From contig UQVY01000004.1 of NCBI GenBank assembly GCA_900544545.1, forward strand, positions 62,001-126,000: 64,000 nt of DNA. The letters are read 5' to 3'. Below, piece by piece: positions 18,164-27,495 of this stretch. The notes below the pieces were generated by a model that was not told the DNA's origin, did not search any database, and was given only the letters and a program-made list of their open reading frames with translations. The DNA comes from an uncultured Eubacteriales bacterium. Lineage in GTDB: Bacteria; Bacillota; Clostridia; Christensenellales; CAG-314. Position 1 is the stretch's first letter; the number at the start of each line of letters is the position of its first letter. The translations under genes and the position numbers were made by a program.

Positions 18164-18938
18164 AGTCCAATTCCTCGCTTCCCTCGTAATCGGGATTCTT
18201 TTCGAGAGTTATATCCTGGAACTCTCCGTTTTGCTCGATTTTTACGTATTGCAGTTTCATAAGCTCCAAAAGCGCGGAGAAAGTTACGATAATCTCTCTT
18301 TTAGAGGCTTTTTCGGAAAACAAAGCAAAGAAAGACAGTCTGTCGTTTTCTCTCAGAAGTTCCTGAAGCCGTTTCATTTTCTGCGCGACCGTAAAAGCGT
18401 CCTTTTCTATTTCTTTTTCGTCCTGCCCCGCTCCTTCCTCGATAATTTTGTTCCGGATAAGGATTTCGGTATATGCGGCGAGAAGTTTTTCGATAGACAT
18501 ATCTTTGGCCGCGTAATTTATATCGTCAGGCAAATCCGGCTGTTTATAAAAACGGTCGACGTTTTCGATTTCTCTGAGTTTTTCGGAAGCTTCCTTAAGA
18601 ATTCTGAATTCGTCGAGTCGTCGGATAATTTCCTGTTCGGGCGTTTCCTCTCCGAGCGAATAGTCTTCTTCGACGGCGGGCAAGAGCGATCGCGATTTGA
18701 TTTCGAGAAGCGTAGCCGTTATTTCCATATATTCGCTGCCGAGATCTATATCGAGTTTTTTCAGAGCCGCCATATAAGCAAGGAATTGATCGGTAATATT
18801 CGAAATAAAGATATCTTTTATTTCTATACGGGCTTCCTTGACCATCGATAAAAGCAAATCCAAAGGCCCGCTGAAACCGTCGAGCTGAAGTTTAAGTTCC
18901 TCGCCCGAAAGCGACAAATCGAGAATTTCGTCGATCAT
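18141..18938 (-). CDS. scpA: Segregation and condensation protein A
   Basis: Kleisin subunit that bridges SMC heads and binds ScpB. The 265-residue protein shows the N-terminal kleisin signature LDGFSGPLDLLLSMVKEARIEI and DIFISNITDQFLAYM. A hydrophobic helix EYMEITATLLEIKSRSLLP comes next. The C-terminal winged helix (FSALLELMKLQYVKIEQ) contacts SMC. It starts 3 bp after the M50 protease gene and overlaps scpB. Confidence 0.96.
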   Translation of the reverse strand: MIDEILDLSLSGEELKLQLDGFSGPLDLLLSMVKEARIEIKDIFISNITDQFLAYMAALKKLDIDLGSEYMEITATLLEIKSRSLLPAVEEDYSLGEETPEQEIIRRLDEFRILKEASEKLREIENVDRFYKQPDLPDDINYAAKDMSIEKLLAAYTEILIRNKIIEEGAGQDEKEIEKDAFTVAQKMKRLQELLRENDRLSFFALFSEKASKREIIVTFSALLELMKLQYVKIEQNGEFQDITLEKNPDYEGSEELDYDGIDVG

Positions 18939-18941
18939 AGG

Positions 18942-19724
18942 TTAAAAGCCCCCGAAAATCAGTCCCCAGAATCCAGAAAACAACGAATAAATCAGATTAC
19001 GGACGTTATAAAGGTACAAACCGAGTATATCGAGCCATTGAATTCCGGTTATATCCGCGATAAAACTGAGTCCGAGAAGCACGTAAAGAATAATCATTCC
19101 GTAACGCCTGAGAAACCTCGAAACCGCGCAGTTCTGCGGAAGAATAAGCTCCAATACGTGCGAGCCGTCCAACGGGAAAAGCGGAATAAGGTTAAACAGA
19201 AACAGTCCGATATTCAGAAGAACGCCGTATATGAAATATACGCTGAGCGTATAAAGCAAAACGTAGAGAACCGAAGACGCCGCTACCGTAGACGCAGCCA
19301 TAGACGTAATCACGCAGACGAGATAATACAGTCCCGTGAAAAGAAAGCCGAGAACGATATTGACCGTCACGCCCGCAACAGATACGAGAAAGATAGAGGT
19401 TCTGTAATTCTTTTTGAACCTGGCCGGATTTATCGGGACGGGTTTAGCCCAGCCGATTCCGAACAGAAACATACATATCGTTCCGACGAGATCGAGGTGA
19501 TTTTTAGGATTAAGACTGAGTCTGCCGCTGAGTTTTGCCGTATCGTCGCCGCATTTAAAAGCAACGTAGCCGTGCGCGTACTCGTGAAGAATCAAAGCGG
19601 TAAGAAGCGCGCAAACGTATCCTATAAGCGCAAGAAAACCGTCGGACGGCTTCATAGTATGTCCGACGATTTGAGCTACTCCCGTTTCGGGCGGATTTGT
19701 AAAAAACTGAAAAAGAGCGTTCAT
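18942..19724 (-). CDS. Site-2 protease family (M50) membrane metalloprotease
   Basis: Polytopic intramembrane zinc protease of the YwhC-like group. HEYAH in the second membrane segment supplies the two zinc His and the catalytic Glu. The later motif LFPLDGSHV in a distal helix supplies the zinc Asp. Five to six hydrophobic segments are visible, and the amphipathic piece GWAKPVPINPARFKK lies between them. The physiological substrate is unknown. Two ATG codons occur at 19730 and 19724; the second is preferred because GGAG lies 6 bp upstream of it but directly abuts the first. The gene leads the scpA-scpB operon, an arrangement common in Firmicutes without a known functional reason. Confidence 0.88.
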   Translation of the reverse strand: MNALFQFFTNPPETGVAQIVGHTMKPSDGFLALIGYVCALLTALILHEYAHGYVAFKCGDDTAKLSGRLSLNPKNHLDLVGTICMFLFGIGWAKPVPINPARFKKNYRTSIFLVSVAGVTVNIVLGFLFTGLYYLVCVITSMAASTVAASSVLYVLLYTLSVYFIYGVLLNIGLFLFNLIPLFPLDGSHVLELILPQNCAVSRFLRRYGMIILYVLLGLSFIADITGIQWLDILGLYLYNVRNLIYSLFSGFWGLIFGGF

Positions 19725-19823
19725 CGACATCTCCGTTAATCGTCCGTATAAGTTCCTCGGACGATATATCGTATATTGTATTACAACCGCTTTATTTTGT
19801 CAATCCTATTTTACAAAAGTATT

Positions 19824-20301
19824 AAATCCCGTATTATTGGGTATATTTTAATATTATATTGCGAAGGGAAAACTCTTCGCAATTTTTCGTTTTTTCGGGT
19901 AAAGTTTGCAAGTTTCGGAACCCCGAGGCGTTAAGCTCGCGAAGATCCCTTCACCCCTGAGGTAACTCTTCCGGTTTATCGCCGGATTCTCCGTGCGAAG
20001 CGACGGCGCACATTTTTTCTTCTTTTTTGTAAATCCTGAATGTTTTTCCGGCGCATACGGAAGGAGCAGAAGGCTGCTCTCCGGTCCGAGTCCGGATCCT
20101 TCCGAGAGCCGTAAAGGCGTAAATCATTATTATTAAGGCGCAAAGCCAAAGGAGATGTTGCTATGACAGATTTATCCTAAAAATTTTTCAACTATTTTCG
20201 CAAAATATCTTGACATTTTCAAATCCCGTATTATTGTACCGTCCGTTGCGGGCGAAATTCTTTTTGTAAATCTCGGGACGGCATTTTCTTCCTATATAAT
20301 C
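19824..20301 (+). other. Structured GC-rich intergenic region, candidate RNA(s)
   Basis: About 570 bp lie between the M50 gene and the PBP gene. A promoter-like TTTACA (19810-19815), 16 bp, TATTAT (19832-19837) would start a plus-strand transcript near 19844. A hairpin with a T-tract follows (TTGCGAAG at 19859-19866, CTTCGCAA at 19875-19882). Its arms also match GCGAAG (19939-19944) and TCCCTTC (19946-19952), giving an alternative long closing helix. A second hairpin (GTGCG/CGCAC) followed by a T-rich tract lies near 19993-20028. A three-way-junction-like fold bounded by CGGAAGGA and TCCTTCCG spans about 20058-20105. TTGACA (20210-20215) and a GC hairpin (20239-20244 with 20276-20281) lie closer to the PBP gene. 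I see no RNase P, tmRNA, SRP or 6S signature. Confidence 0.5.
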
Positions 20302-20328
20302 GTGATAAACGCGCATACTAAAACGGCT

Positions 20329-22620
20329 ATGAAAAACACGAAAAAATCCAGAACGCTCCCGATTATCGCTCTATCCGTCGCCGCAGTATTTATTCTTGCG
20401 GTTACGGCTCTTATATACGTCGTCCTGTTTTCTCCGGAAGCCGTGGAATTCGATCCTCAAAAACTTATAAGCGTAAACGGGGGTTTCGGAGTCTATGACG
20501 TAAACGGAAAACCTATACCAGAAAGCATTCCTATACGCTCCGCAAGGAAAACTTCTCTTCAAAGTCTGCCCGAATACGTAAAAAACGCGTTTATTGCCGT
20601 CGAGGACAAAAGATTTTACCGACACGACGGCGTGGACCCCGTACGGATAGTCGGCGCGATAAAAAACAATATCTTTTCCGGACGATTCAAGGAAGGCGCG
20701 TCCACCATTACGCAGCAGCTCGTCAAAAACGTTTATCTTTCCGGGAAAAAGAACTTTTCCCGAAAAATCAACGAAATCCGTCTTGCCCGTGAGGTCGAAA
20801 AACATTATTCCAAGGACGAAATACTCGAAATCTATCTCAATACCATCTATTTCGGAAGCAACGCCTACGGAATCGAAGCCGCGGCTCAGACTTACTTCGA
20901 CAAAAGCGCACGCAATCTTACCGTTCCGGAAGCGGCTGCTCTCGCCGGAATGATAAAGGCTCCTACGGCATATTCGCCGGCAAACGATCCCGAAAAATGC
21001 GAAAAAAGGCGAAACATCGTCCTTTCTCTTATGAGAGATCAGAACTATATTACCGAAGAAGAATACGTTGCGGCTAAAAATTCGCATATAGACCTTCTTT
21101 TAATCAATCGTAACAGAAGTTTTTACAAAAGATATATGCACGGAGCCGTTCAGGAAGCCTGCGAAATCCTCGGAATAACCGAAAAGCAACTGGGTGAAAG
21201 CAGACTTATGATTTATACCTATTACGACGAAAAAGCGCAGAAGGTTCTTCAAAACGCGGTCGAGGAAAGCGATATTAAAACTTCGGACGGAAAACCCGCG
21301 CAGACCTGCGGAATGATTCTCGACAACAAAACCTTTGGAATAACGGCTTTTTCGGGCTTCGGAAGGAATAATTTCTATCTTATGAAGAGGAACGCAGGCT
21401 CGTGTGTGAAACCACTCGCGGTTTACGCACCAGCTCTCAACGAAAGACTGATAACTCCCGCGACGCCAATAAACGACGTACGCAGAACTTTCGGGAATTA
21501 CAGTCCGAGAAATTACGGGAACAAGTACTACGGTCGCGTTACGATTCGTGAAGCCGTAACCCGCTCGCTCAACAGCCCAGCTGTTTTTCTTATGAATCAG
21601 CTGACTCCTTCTCTTTCGAGAAAATATCTTTCGGATTTCGGAATAAAAACCGACAAAAAAGACGAAAATCTCTCGCTTGCTCTCGGAAGTTTTACCTACG
21701 GAATAACTCTCAAAGAGCTTACCGAAGCTTATGCGACTCTGGCAAACGGCGGAAAACACTCGAAAGCCGCTTTTATCCGCAAAATAACCGATGAAAACGG
21801 GAATATTCTTTACGTCCGGAAGCCCGTGTCAAATCGCGCTATCGACGAAGATTCGGCTTTTCTCATTACGGATATGCTGATATCCGTCGCGAAAAAAGGA
21901 ACGGCAAAAACGTTATGCGGACTGGATTTTCAGATTGCGGCGAAAACAGGTACGGTCGGAGCTTCGGATTCGGACGAAAATACAGACGCTCTTATTGCGG
22001 CGTATACTACCCGAAATACGCTGACGGTATGGACGGGCGGATACTCGGGAGACCCTCTGCCCTCTTCGGTTACGGGAGGAAGCGCGCCCGCAAATATTAT
22101 GAAAAACATTCTCGAAAGGCTCTATCAGAAGGATTCTCTTCCCGAAAACTTCGTTAAACCCGATTCCGTAACTAAACTGAAAGTCGTCATAGACTCTGAT
22201 AAGGAAGGCGAAAATCCCGTTATTGCTTCCGAAAACGACGCAAACGCTTTTGTCGAGTACTTTTCGCTTAAAAATCTTCCCAAAGAAAAAACAGAGATTT
22301 ATTCTCCGCAAATCGACGACTTTTCCGTCGGAATAGTCGAAGGTTATCCGTCGATAACGGTTTCAGGGAATGCGCAGATATTTGAAATCCACAGGATAAA
22401 AAACGGACGGGACGTAGTTATCGCAAAATTATGCGGAAACGAAGCCGTATTCAGCGATTATGACACCGAAAAAGGGAAAACCTACGTTTACTACGCAATT
22501 CCGATTTGCGGAGACCGAAAAGGAAAAGCTTCCGAAAAAGTAGAAGTAACCCTCCCTTCGGCGCAAAACGAACCTGACGAACCGCCCGACGAAAAATGGT
22601 GGGAATGGACGGGACTGTAA
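20329..22620 (+). CDS. Class A penicillin-binding protein (PBP1A-type)
   Basis: Bifunctional peptidoglycan synthase anchored by one N-terminal membrane segment (about residues 10-35). The glycosyltransferase GT51 domain (about 60-230) shows AVEDKRFYRHDGVD, EGASTITQQLVKN and EIYLNTIYFGSNAYGIEAAA. The transpeptidase domain (about 300-610) has the active-site SCVK (SxxK), SLN (SxN) and KTGT motifs. The last ~130 residues look like a fibronectin-type-III-like extension ending in a Pro/Asp/Glu-rich tail. The longest frame begins at GTG 20302, which abuts a TATAAT at 20295-20300, so ATG 20329 is the likelier start. Neither start has a good ribosome binding site, which is unusual in this window. Confidence 0.93.
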   Translation: MKNTKKSRTLPIIALSVAAVFILAVTALIYVVLFSPEAVEFDPQKLISVNGGFGVYDVNGKPIPESIPIRSARKTSLQSLPEYVKNAFIAVEDKRFYRHDGVDPVRIVGAIKNNIFSGRFKEGASTITQQLVKNVYLSGKKNFSRKINEIRLAREVEKHYSKDEILEIYLNTIYFGSNAYGIEAAAQTYFDKSARNLTVPEAAALAGMIKAPTAYSPANDPEKCEKRRNIVLSLMRDQNYITEEEYVAAKNSHIDLLLINRNRSFYKRYMHGAVQEACEILGITEKQLGESRLMIYTYYDEKAQKVLQNAVEESDIKTSDGKPAQTCGMILDNKTFGITAFSGFGRNNFYLMKRNAGSCVKPLAVYAPALNERLITPATPINDVRRTFGNYSPRNYGNKYYGRVTIREAVTRSLNSPAVFLMNQLTPSLSRKYLSDFGIKTDKKDENLSLALGSFTYGITLKELTEAYATLANGGKHSKAAFIRKITDENGNILYVRKPVSNRAIDEDSAFLITDMLISVAKKGTAKTLCGLDFQIAAKTGTVGASDSDENTDALIAAYTTRNTLTVWTGGYSGDPLPSSVTGGSAPANIMKNILERLYQKDSLPENFVKPDSVTKLKVVIDSDKEGENPVIASENDANAFVEYFSLKNLPKEKTEIYSPQIDDFSVGIVEGYPSITVSGNAQIFEIHRIKNGRDVVIAKLCGNEAVFSDYDTEKGKTYVYYAIPICGDRKGKASEKVEVTLPSAQNEPDEPPDEKWWEWTGL

Positions 22621-22623
22621 ACG

Positions 22624-22656
22624 AAAAGCCCTCGGAATAACGGCCGAAGGCTTTTT
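22624..22656 (+). terminator. Terminator after the PBP gene
   Basis: A hairpin with stem AAAGCC-TCGG against CCGA-GGCTTT (one internal mismatch) ends in five T. It lies between the convergent PBP and thiI genes. Confidence 0.75.
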
Positions 22657-22703
22657 ACCGCAAAGCGACTACGTATATTCCGTATTCTCGCTTTAACTGG
22701 AAC

Positions 22704-23903
22704 TCAATGATTGCGGGTATCGAACGTTTCGAGAGAGTTAACGGCTTCTTCTACGAGCGCGTCTACGTCGAGAGCCTGTTCGTAAAATTCGACTTTGGAA
22801 AGCCGCGGCTTGGTAACGGGATTTTTCGGAAGAAAAACCGTACAGCAGTCTTCAAACGGCTGAATGGAGGTTTCGAACGTTCCGATTCTTCGGGCAACGT
22901 CGATTATTTCGTTTTTATCGAAAGCTATAAGCGGACGAAGTACGGGGAGAGTCGATACGGCGTTCGTTACGGTTATGCTTTCGACTGTCTGACTTGCGAC
23001 CTGACCGAGACTTTCGCCCGTAATAATCGCCTGAAGTCCTTCTTTTTCGGCGATTTTATTGGCTATTCTCATCATAAACCTACGGAGAATCGTTATCATC
23101 ATTTCTTCGGGACACTTTTCGTGAATCTGATTCTGAATTTCCGTAACCGAAACTACGTCCACGCACATATGAAGCGTATACTTATTGACTATTCTCGCAA
23201 GCTCGAGAACTTTCTCTTTTGCTCTCAGGCTCGTATACGGATAGCTGTGAAAATGAATTGCTCTGAGATTCATTCCTCGTTTAGCCATCATATAAGCGGC
23301 TACGGGACTGTCTATGCCTCCGGAAAGAAGCAGAAGTCCTTTTCCGCCCGTACCTACGGGCATTCCGTTGACGGCGTGAATTACGTCCGAATAAAGAAGC
23401 GTATTACCGGTTTCCCTTATATCGATATAAAACACCTTTTCGGGATGATAAAGGTTTACTTTCATTTTGTGATTATAACGGAGAAGTCTGCCGCCCGCCT
23501 CCGCCGTTATTTCGGGAGATTTATAAGGGAATCGTTTATCCGCGCGGTTGCATTCGACCTTGAAAGTAAAGCTTCCTTCGGGACACATATCGATTAAGCT
23601 CTCGCAAATACGGTCAACCGCTTCGTTTGCGTCTGTGATTCCGGAACCGTAGGTTTTGATTTCTCTGCCGCAGCTTAAAGAATTGACGCCGAAAACGCAT
23701 TTCACTGCCTCCGCGACCTTGTTTTCTTCGGCTTCGTCGTAACCTTTGACGAGATATCTTCCCGAAGTCTTGACCACGTGCGCTCCGAAGCGTTTTACAG
23801 CCGCTCTGAGATTATCGAGAAGAGCGTTTTCAAAAAAGCTTCTGTTATTTCCTTTAAGGTGAATTTCCGAGTATCTTACGATAATAACGTTGTTATATTC
23901 CAT
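22704..23903 (-). CDS. thiI: tRNA 4-thiouridine synthase
   Basis: Inserts sulfur into U8 of tRNA and can feed thiamine thiazole synthesis. The 399-residue protein has an N-terminal ferredoxin-like and THUMP RNA-binding region (about 1-170). A PP-loop ATPase follows, with SGGIDSPVAAYMM near residue 195. There is no C-terminal rhodanese domain, so sulfur delivery must differ from the Escherichia coli enzyme. The gene follows a cysteine desulfurase by 52 bp on the same strand, an association frequent in clostridia, and the desulfurase is the probable sulfur donor. Confidence 0.95.
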   Translation of the reverse strand: MEYNNVIIVRYSEIHLKGNNRSFFENALLDNLRAAVKRFGAHVVKTSGRYLVKGYDEAEENKVAEAVKCVFGVNSLSCGREIKTYGSGITDANEAVDRICESLIDMCPEGSFTFKVECNRADKRFPYKSPEITAEAGGRLLRYNHKMKVNLYHPEKVFYIDIRETGNTLLYSDVIHAVNGMPVGTGGKGLLLLSGGIDSPVAAYMMAKRGMNLRAIHFHSYPYTSLRAKEKVLELARIVNKYTLHMCVDVVSVTEIQNQIHEKCPEEMMITILRRFMMRIANKIAEKEGLQAIITGESLGQVASQTVESITVTNAVSTLPVLRPLIAFDKNEIIDVARRIGTFETSIQPFEDCCTVFLPKNPVTKPRLSKVEFYEQALDVDALVEEAVNSLETFDTRNH

Positions 23904-23955
23904 TTATAAATCCTTCGTATTTATTGTTTTTCTTTTTGTTTATAGCGTAGCGGAC

Positions 23956-25092
23956 TTATTTCTTTCCGCGGAAGGTCATAAGACTCCGTTTCAGAGCTTC
24001 GGCAAGAGCCTCGACCGAAGCCTCCGTATTGTATTTTGAAAAAGATATACGGACAAGTCCTTCGTGGTAACATTTCGGAAGCCCTATCGCCTGCGCGATA
24101 CGGTTGGTTCTGTGTTTAGAACTGCAGGCCGATCCCGTTCCGACTATAAAGCCTTCGTCTTCGGTCATATGCATTATTACTTCCGTCTTTATATCCTTGA
24201 AAAACAGCGACAAAACGTTAGCCGCGCCGTTTTCGCACGGAATCAGAAGGTCGTCGAAAACCGAAAGCTTATCGAGAATTATCCGTCTGAAGCCTTCGTA
24301 GTTTTCCGCATTGGAACGTATACGCTCCTTCATATCCGAAACAGCCTCGGCAAAGGCGATTATTCCCGCAACGTTCTCCGTTCCTCCGCGAAGCCCTCTT
24401 TCCTGCCCTCCTCCGAAAACCAAAGGACGAACGTTAACTCCTTTTTTAACCCACAACGCGCCTACTCCTTTCGGAGCGTGAATCTTATGCGCGCTTATCG
24501 AATACATATCTACGCCCGAATCCTCGACGTTTACGGGCAATTTCATAAAAGCCTGCACTCCGTCCGACATAACGAGAGCCTTCGGATTGATTGCTTTGAC
24601 GGCTTTTACCGCGGCTTTAATATCGGTTATAGCACCCGTTTCGTTATTGACGTGCATAAGAGACACAAGCTGCGTTTTTTCGTCCACTACCTCGCAAAGC
24701 CTACGAACGTTTACGCTTCCGTCCGGATTTAAAGGCGCGTATCTGACGTCCTCTCCGCTGTCGGCAAGGCTTTTCAGCGTATTATAAACCGCAGGATGTT
24801 CCGCAAGGGAAGAAACGACGTTTCCCCTTCCTCGCTTAAAAGTGCCGAAAATCGCGGTATTGTCGGCTTCGGAGCCGGACGCCGTAAAGATAAGATTTCC
24901 GTTTTCTCCGCCCAATGCTGAAAGAATAGTCTTACGAGCTTCTTCGAGCCTGAAAAAAACGTTTGTCGAACACTTGCTGAGAGAGGACGGATTGAAATAC
25001 TCTTCGGTTAAAAACCTGCTTGTAAGACCGATATAAGCGGGATCGGTTTTCGTAGTTGCGCAGTTATCGAAATAATTCTCGTCTTTAATCAT
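23956..25092 (-). CDS. Cysteine desulfurase, NifS/IscS-like
   Basis: PLP enzyme that takes sulfur from cysteine. The 378-residue protein begins with YFDNCATTK. It has FTASGSEADNTAI, the PLP lysine in SAHKIHAPKG, the conserved GGGQERGLRGGTENV, and the persulfide cysteine in GSACSSK. The start overlaps the mutS2 end by 8 bases. Position directly before thiI suggests that it supplies persulfide for tRNA thiolation rather than general Fe-S assembly; this is inference from context. Confidence 0.93.
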   Translation of the reverse strand: MIKDENYFDNCATTKTDPAYIGLTSRFLTEEYFNPSSLSKCSTNVFFRLEEARKTILSALGGENGNLIFTASGSEADNTAIFGTFKRGRGNVVSSLAEHPAVYNTLKSLADSGEDVRYAPLNPDGSVNVRRLCEVVDEKTQLVSLMHVNNETGAITDIKAAVKAVKAINPKALVMSDGVQAFMKLPVNVEDSGVDMYSISAHKIHAPKGVGALWVKKGVNVRPLVFGGGQERGLRGGTENVAGIIAFAEAVSDMKERIRSNAENYEGFRRIILDKLSVFDDLLIPCENGAANVLSLFFKDIKTEVIMHMTEDEGFIVGTGSACSSKHRTNRIAQAIGLPKCYHEGLVRISFSKYNTEASVEALAEALKRSLMTFRGKK

Positions 25093-27472
25093 TTTTTAAT
25101 GTCAGGATGGTTACACCGCTTTCGCCTTCGCCGTACCTTCCCAAGCGAAACTCCTTGATTCTTTTATCGGTTTTGAAATACTTATGAAGACCTGCTCTTA
25201 AAGCCCCCGTACCCATCCCGTGAATTATACGAAGCTCGTGAAGCCCCGACCGCATAGCCATATCTATGAACGGATCGATTTCCATAATCGCCTCGTCCAC
25301 GTTTTTTCCGAGAAGGTTGATTTCGTTGGACATAGACGCGTCGGAAAGTTTAATTTTGGATTCTTTGTTTACTCGTTTCTTCTCTGGAGTAAAGTCTGCG
25401 CAATCGAAAACGTCGTCTGCGGATACGGTAGTGTTCATTTTACCGACTCTTACCGAAACCTTTTTCGCTTTAACGTCGACCGCCGTAACCGTTCCCCGAC
25501 TCTGAAGCTTACCTACGAAAACCGTATCGCCCGCAGAAAGTCCGGTTATATCCGCCTTTTCGCCGTAAACGATATCGTCGCCCGTCTCGTCTTTTTCTAT
25601 ATCGTATTTAAGATCTCCGATTTTCCTTGCGAGAGTACGGGCTTTGAAAATCTCTTTTTCCTCGACTGCCGCGGCTTTATTCCGTATACCCTTGATTTCG
25701 TCGAGAAGCTCTTTTGCTTCCTCCTGTGCGCGCGAAACGATAAGCTTGGCTTCGACTTTGGAGTTATAAAGTAGTTTTTCTCTTTCTGCTTTTAAAAGCT
25801 CGTTCTTGTTCTTTGCCTTCTGAAGCTCAGCCTGAAGCTCCGATTTAGTCGCTTCTATCTCCCGACTGCTTTCTTCGTACTGCTGACGAAGAGTTTCCGC
25901 ACGCCTTAAAACGTTCTCGAAACTTGCTTTTTCCGCGCCTACTCTGTTTCTCGCCGAAGCTATGACGCTTTCGTCAAGTCCGAGTCTTTTGGCTATTTCT
26001 ATGGCGTTGCTGCTTCCCGGTATTCCTATGACGAGCCTGTAAGTCGGCGCAAAAGTCTGCGGATCGAATTCCATCGAAGCATTCTCTATCCCCGAGGTTA
26101 TGAGAGCGTATTCCTTAAGGTCGGAATAATGCGTCGTAATCACGGCGTAAGTTCCGGAATTACGGATATACTCGGTTATCGCAAGAGCAAGAGCGGCTCC
26201 TTCGTTGGGTTCGGTACCGGCTCCTACTTCGTCGATAAGTACGAGAGTATTCTTATTCAGTCTCGGAAGAATGGAAGATATGTTCTTTATGTGTCCCGAA
26301 AAGGTAGAAAGATTCTGCTCGATACTCTGCTCGTCGCCTATGTCACAGAAAACGTTTTCGTAAATACCTATAACGCTTTCTTCGTAGCACGGAAGCATAA
26401 GTCCGCACGCCGCCATAAGCGAAAACAAGCCTACGGTTTTCAAAGACACGGTTTTTCCGCCCGTATTAGGACCGGTAACGAGAAGAACCTTATAATCTCC
26501 TCCGAGTCTTACCGAAACGGGAACGACTTTCGATCTGTCTATGAGCGGATGACGGGCGCGGATAAGATTGACCGAGCCGTCTTTACTGACCGTCGGACGA
26601 ACGGACTTGGTATCCGACGCAAATCTCGCCTTCGCGAAAATACAGTCGAGTTCCGCGAGAACGGATTCGTTTTTCACCAAATCTTCTGCGAAAATCGATA
26701 TCCGCTTGGTAAAATCACGAAGAATGTTGTCTATTTCCTTGGCTTCTTCTATCGAAAGCTCTTTTATCTTATTGTTAAGATTGACTATAACGGTAGGTTC
26801 GATGAAATAGGTCGCTCCCGATGCCGACTGATCGTGAATAAGCCCGCCGACCATTGACTTATACTCGGCTTTCACGGGAATAACGTATCTGTCGGATCTC
26901 ATCGTAATAATCGCGTCCTGAAGATATTTGGACATTGCCGAAGAATGAACGAAGGCGTTGAGCTTGTTTTTAACTTCATCGTTGGCTTTTCTTATCGCCG
27001 TTCTGATTCTGTAAAGCTCGTCGGAAGCTCTGTCGTTAAGCTCGTCCTCGCTGATAATCGCAAAATCCAGTTCTTCCTCGAGATTCTTGTTGGTATAAAG
27101 CTCGGCTGCCTGTCTCAGAAGATAAACAAGCTTCTCGTCCGTTACGGAAGCCATCGAACTTCTGACTTCGCGGGAGGTTCTGAGCATCCGCCTTACGCAA
27201 AGAAGTTCTTTAAGAGAAAGAGTAGAAAGAATCCTCGCTTTATCGGCGCATTCTCTGACCGTATCGAATCCGAAAGACGGATATACATTGTAATAATTGA
27301 TAAGACGCATAGCTTCGTCGGTCTGCGTTAAAAGAAACTCGACTCTTTCGCGGTCGGAAGAAGGTTCAAGACTCGTGAGAAGCTCCTTTGCGGAAAGGCT
27401 TTGCGCATACTCCGCCGCCATTTTCAAAACCGTGCGAAGCTCGAGTTTTTTAATTGAATTTTCGTTAATCAT
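25085..27472 (-). CDS. mutS2: MutS2 family ATPase/endonuclease
   Basis: A 795-residue MutS-like ATPase with a C-terminal Smr domain. The Walker A GPNTGGKT is near residue 332 and the Walker B/ABC-type block LVLIDEVGAGTEPNEG about 80 residues later. A long coiled coil follows (about 515-620). The Smr domain occupies about 710-795, with INLLGKNVDEAI and the catalytic-type IIHGMGTGAL. Family members suppress homologous recombination and, in Bacillus, act on collided ribosomes. The DNA mismatch-recognition N-terminal domain of MutS is absent, as expected. A good start is at 27472, 23 bp after the U32 peptidase gene. Confidence 0.95.
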   Translation of the reverse strand: MINENSIKKLELRTVLKMAAEYAQSLSAKELLTSLEPSSDRERVEFLLTQTDEAMRLINYYNVYPSFGFDTVRECADKARILSTLSLKELLCVRRMLRTSREVRSSMASVTDEKLVYLLRQAAELYTNKNLEEELDFAIISEDELNDRASDELYRIRTAIRKANDEVKNKLNAFVHSSAMSKYLQDAIITMRSDRYVIPVKAEYKSMVGGLIHDQSASGATYFIEPTVIVNLNNKIKELSIEEAKEIDNILRDFTKRISIFAEDLVKNESVLAELDCIFAKARFASDTKSVRPTVSKDGSVNLIRARHPLIDRSKVVPVSVRLGGDYKVLLVTGPNTGGKTVSLKTVGLFSLMAACGLMLPCYEESVIGIYENVFCDIGDEQSIEQNLSTFSGHIKNISSILPRLNKNTLVLIDEVGAGTEPNEGAALALAITEYIRNSGTYAVITTHYSDLKEYALITSGIENASMEFDPQTFAPTYRLVIGIPGSSNAIEIAKRLGLDESVIASARNRVGAEKASFENVLRRAETLRQQYEESSREIEATKSELQAELQKAKNKNELLKAEREKLLYNSKVEAKLIVSRAQEEAKELLDEIKGIRNKAAAVEEKEIFKARTLARKIGDLKYDIEKDETGDDIVYGEKADITGLSAGDTVFVGKLQSRGTVTAVDVKAKKVSVRVGKMNTTVSADDVFDCADFTPEKKRVNKESKIKLSDASMSNEINLLGKNVDEAIMEIDPFIDMAMRSGLHELRIIHGMGTGALRAGLHKYFKTDKRIKEFRLGRYGEGESGVTILTLKND

Positions 27473-27495
27473 AATAGCGTTCGTTTTGCGGAATG

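Noticed and set aside
19890..20030. Possible c-di-AMP (ydaO-type) riboswitch
   Set aside because: Short pieces resembling the consensus (GGAACC, GTTAAG, GGTGAA-like) occur, but on mixed strands or in the wrong order. The invariant core is not reconstructed on either strand.
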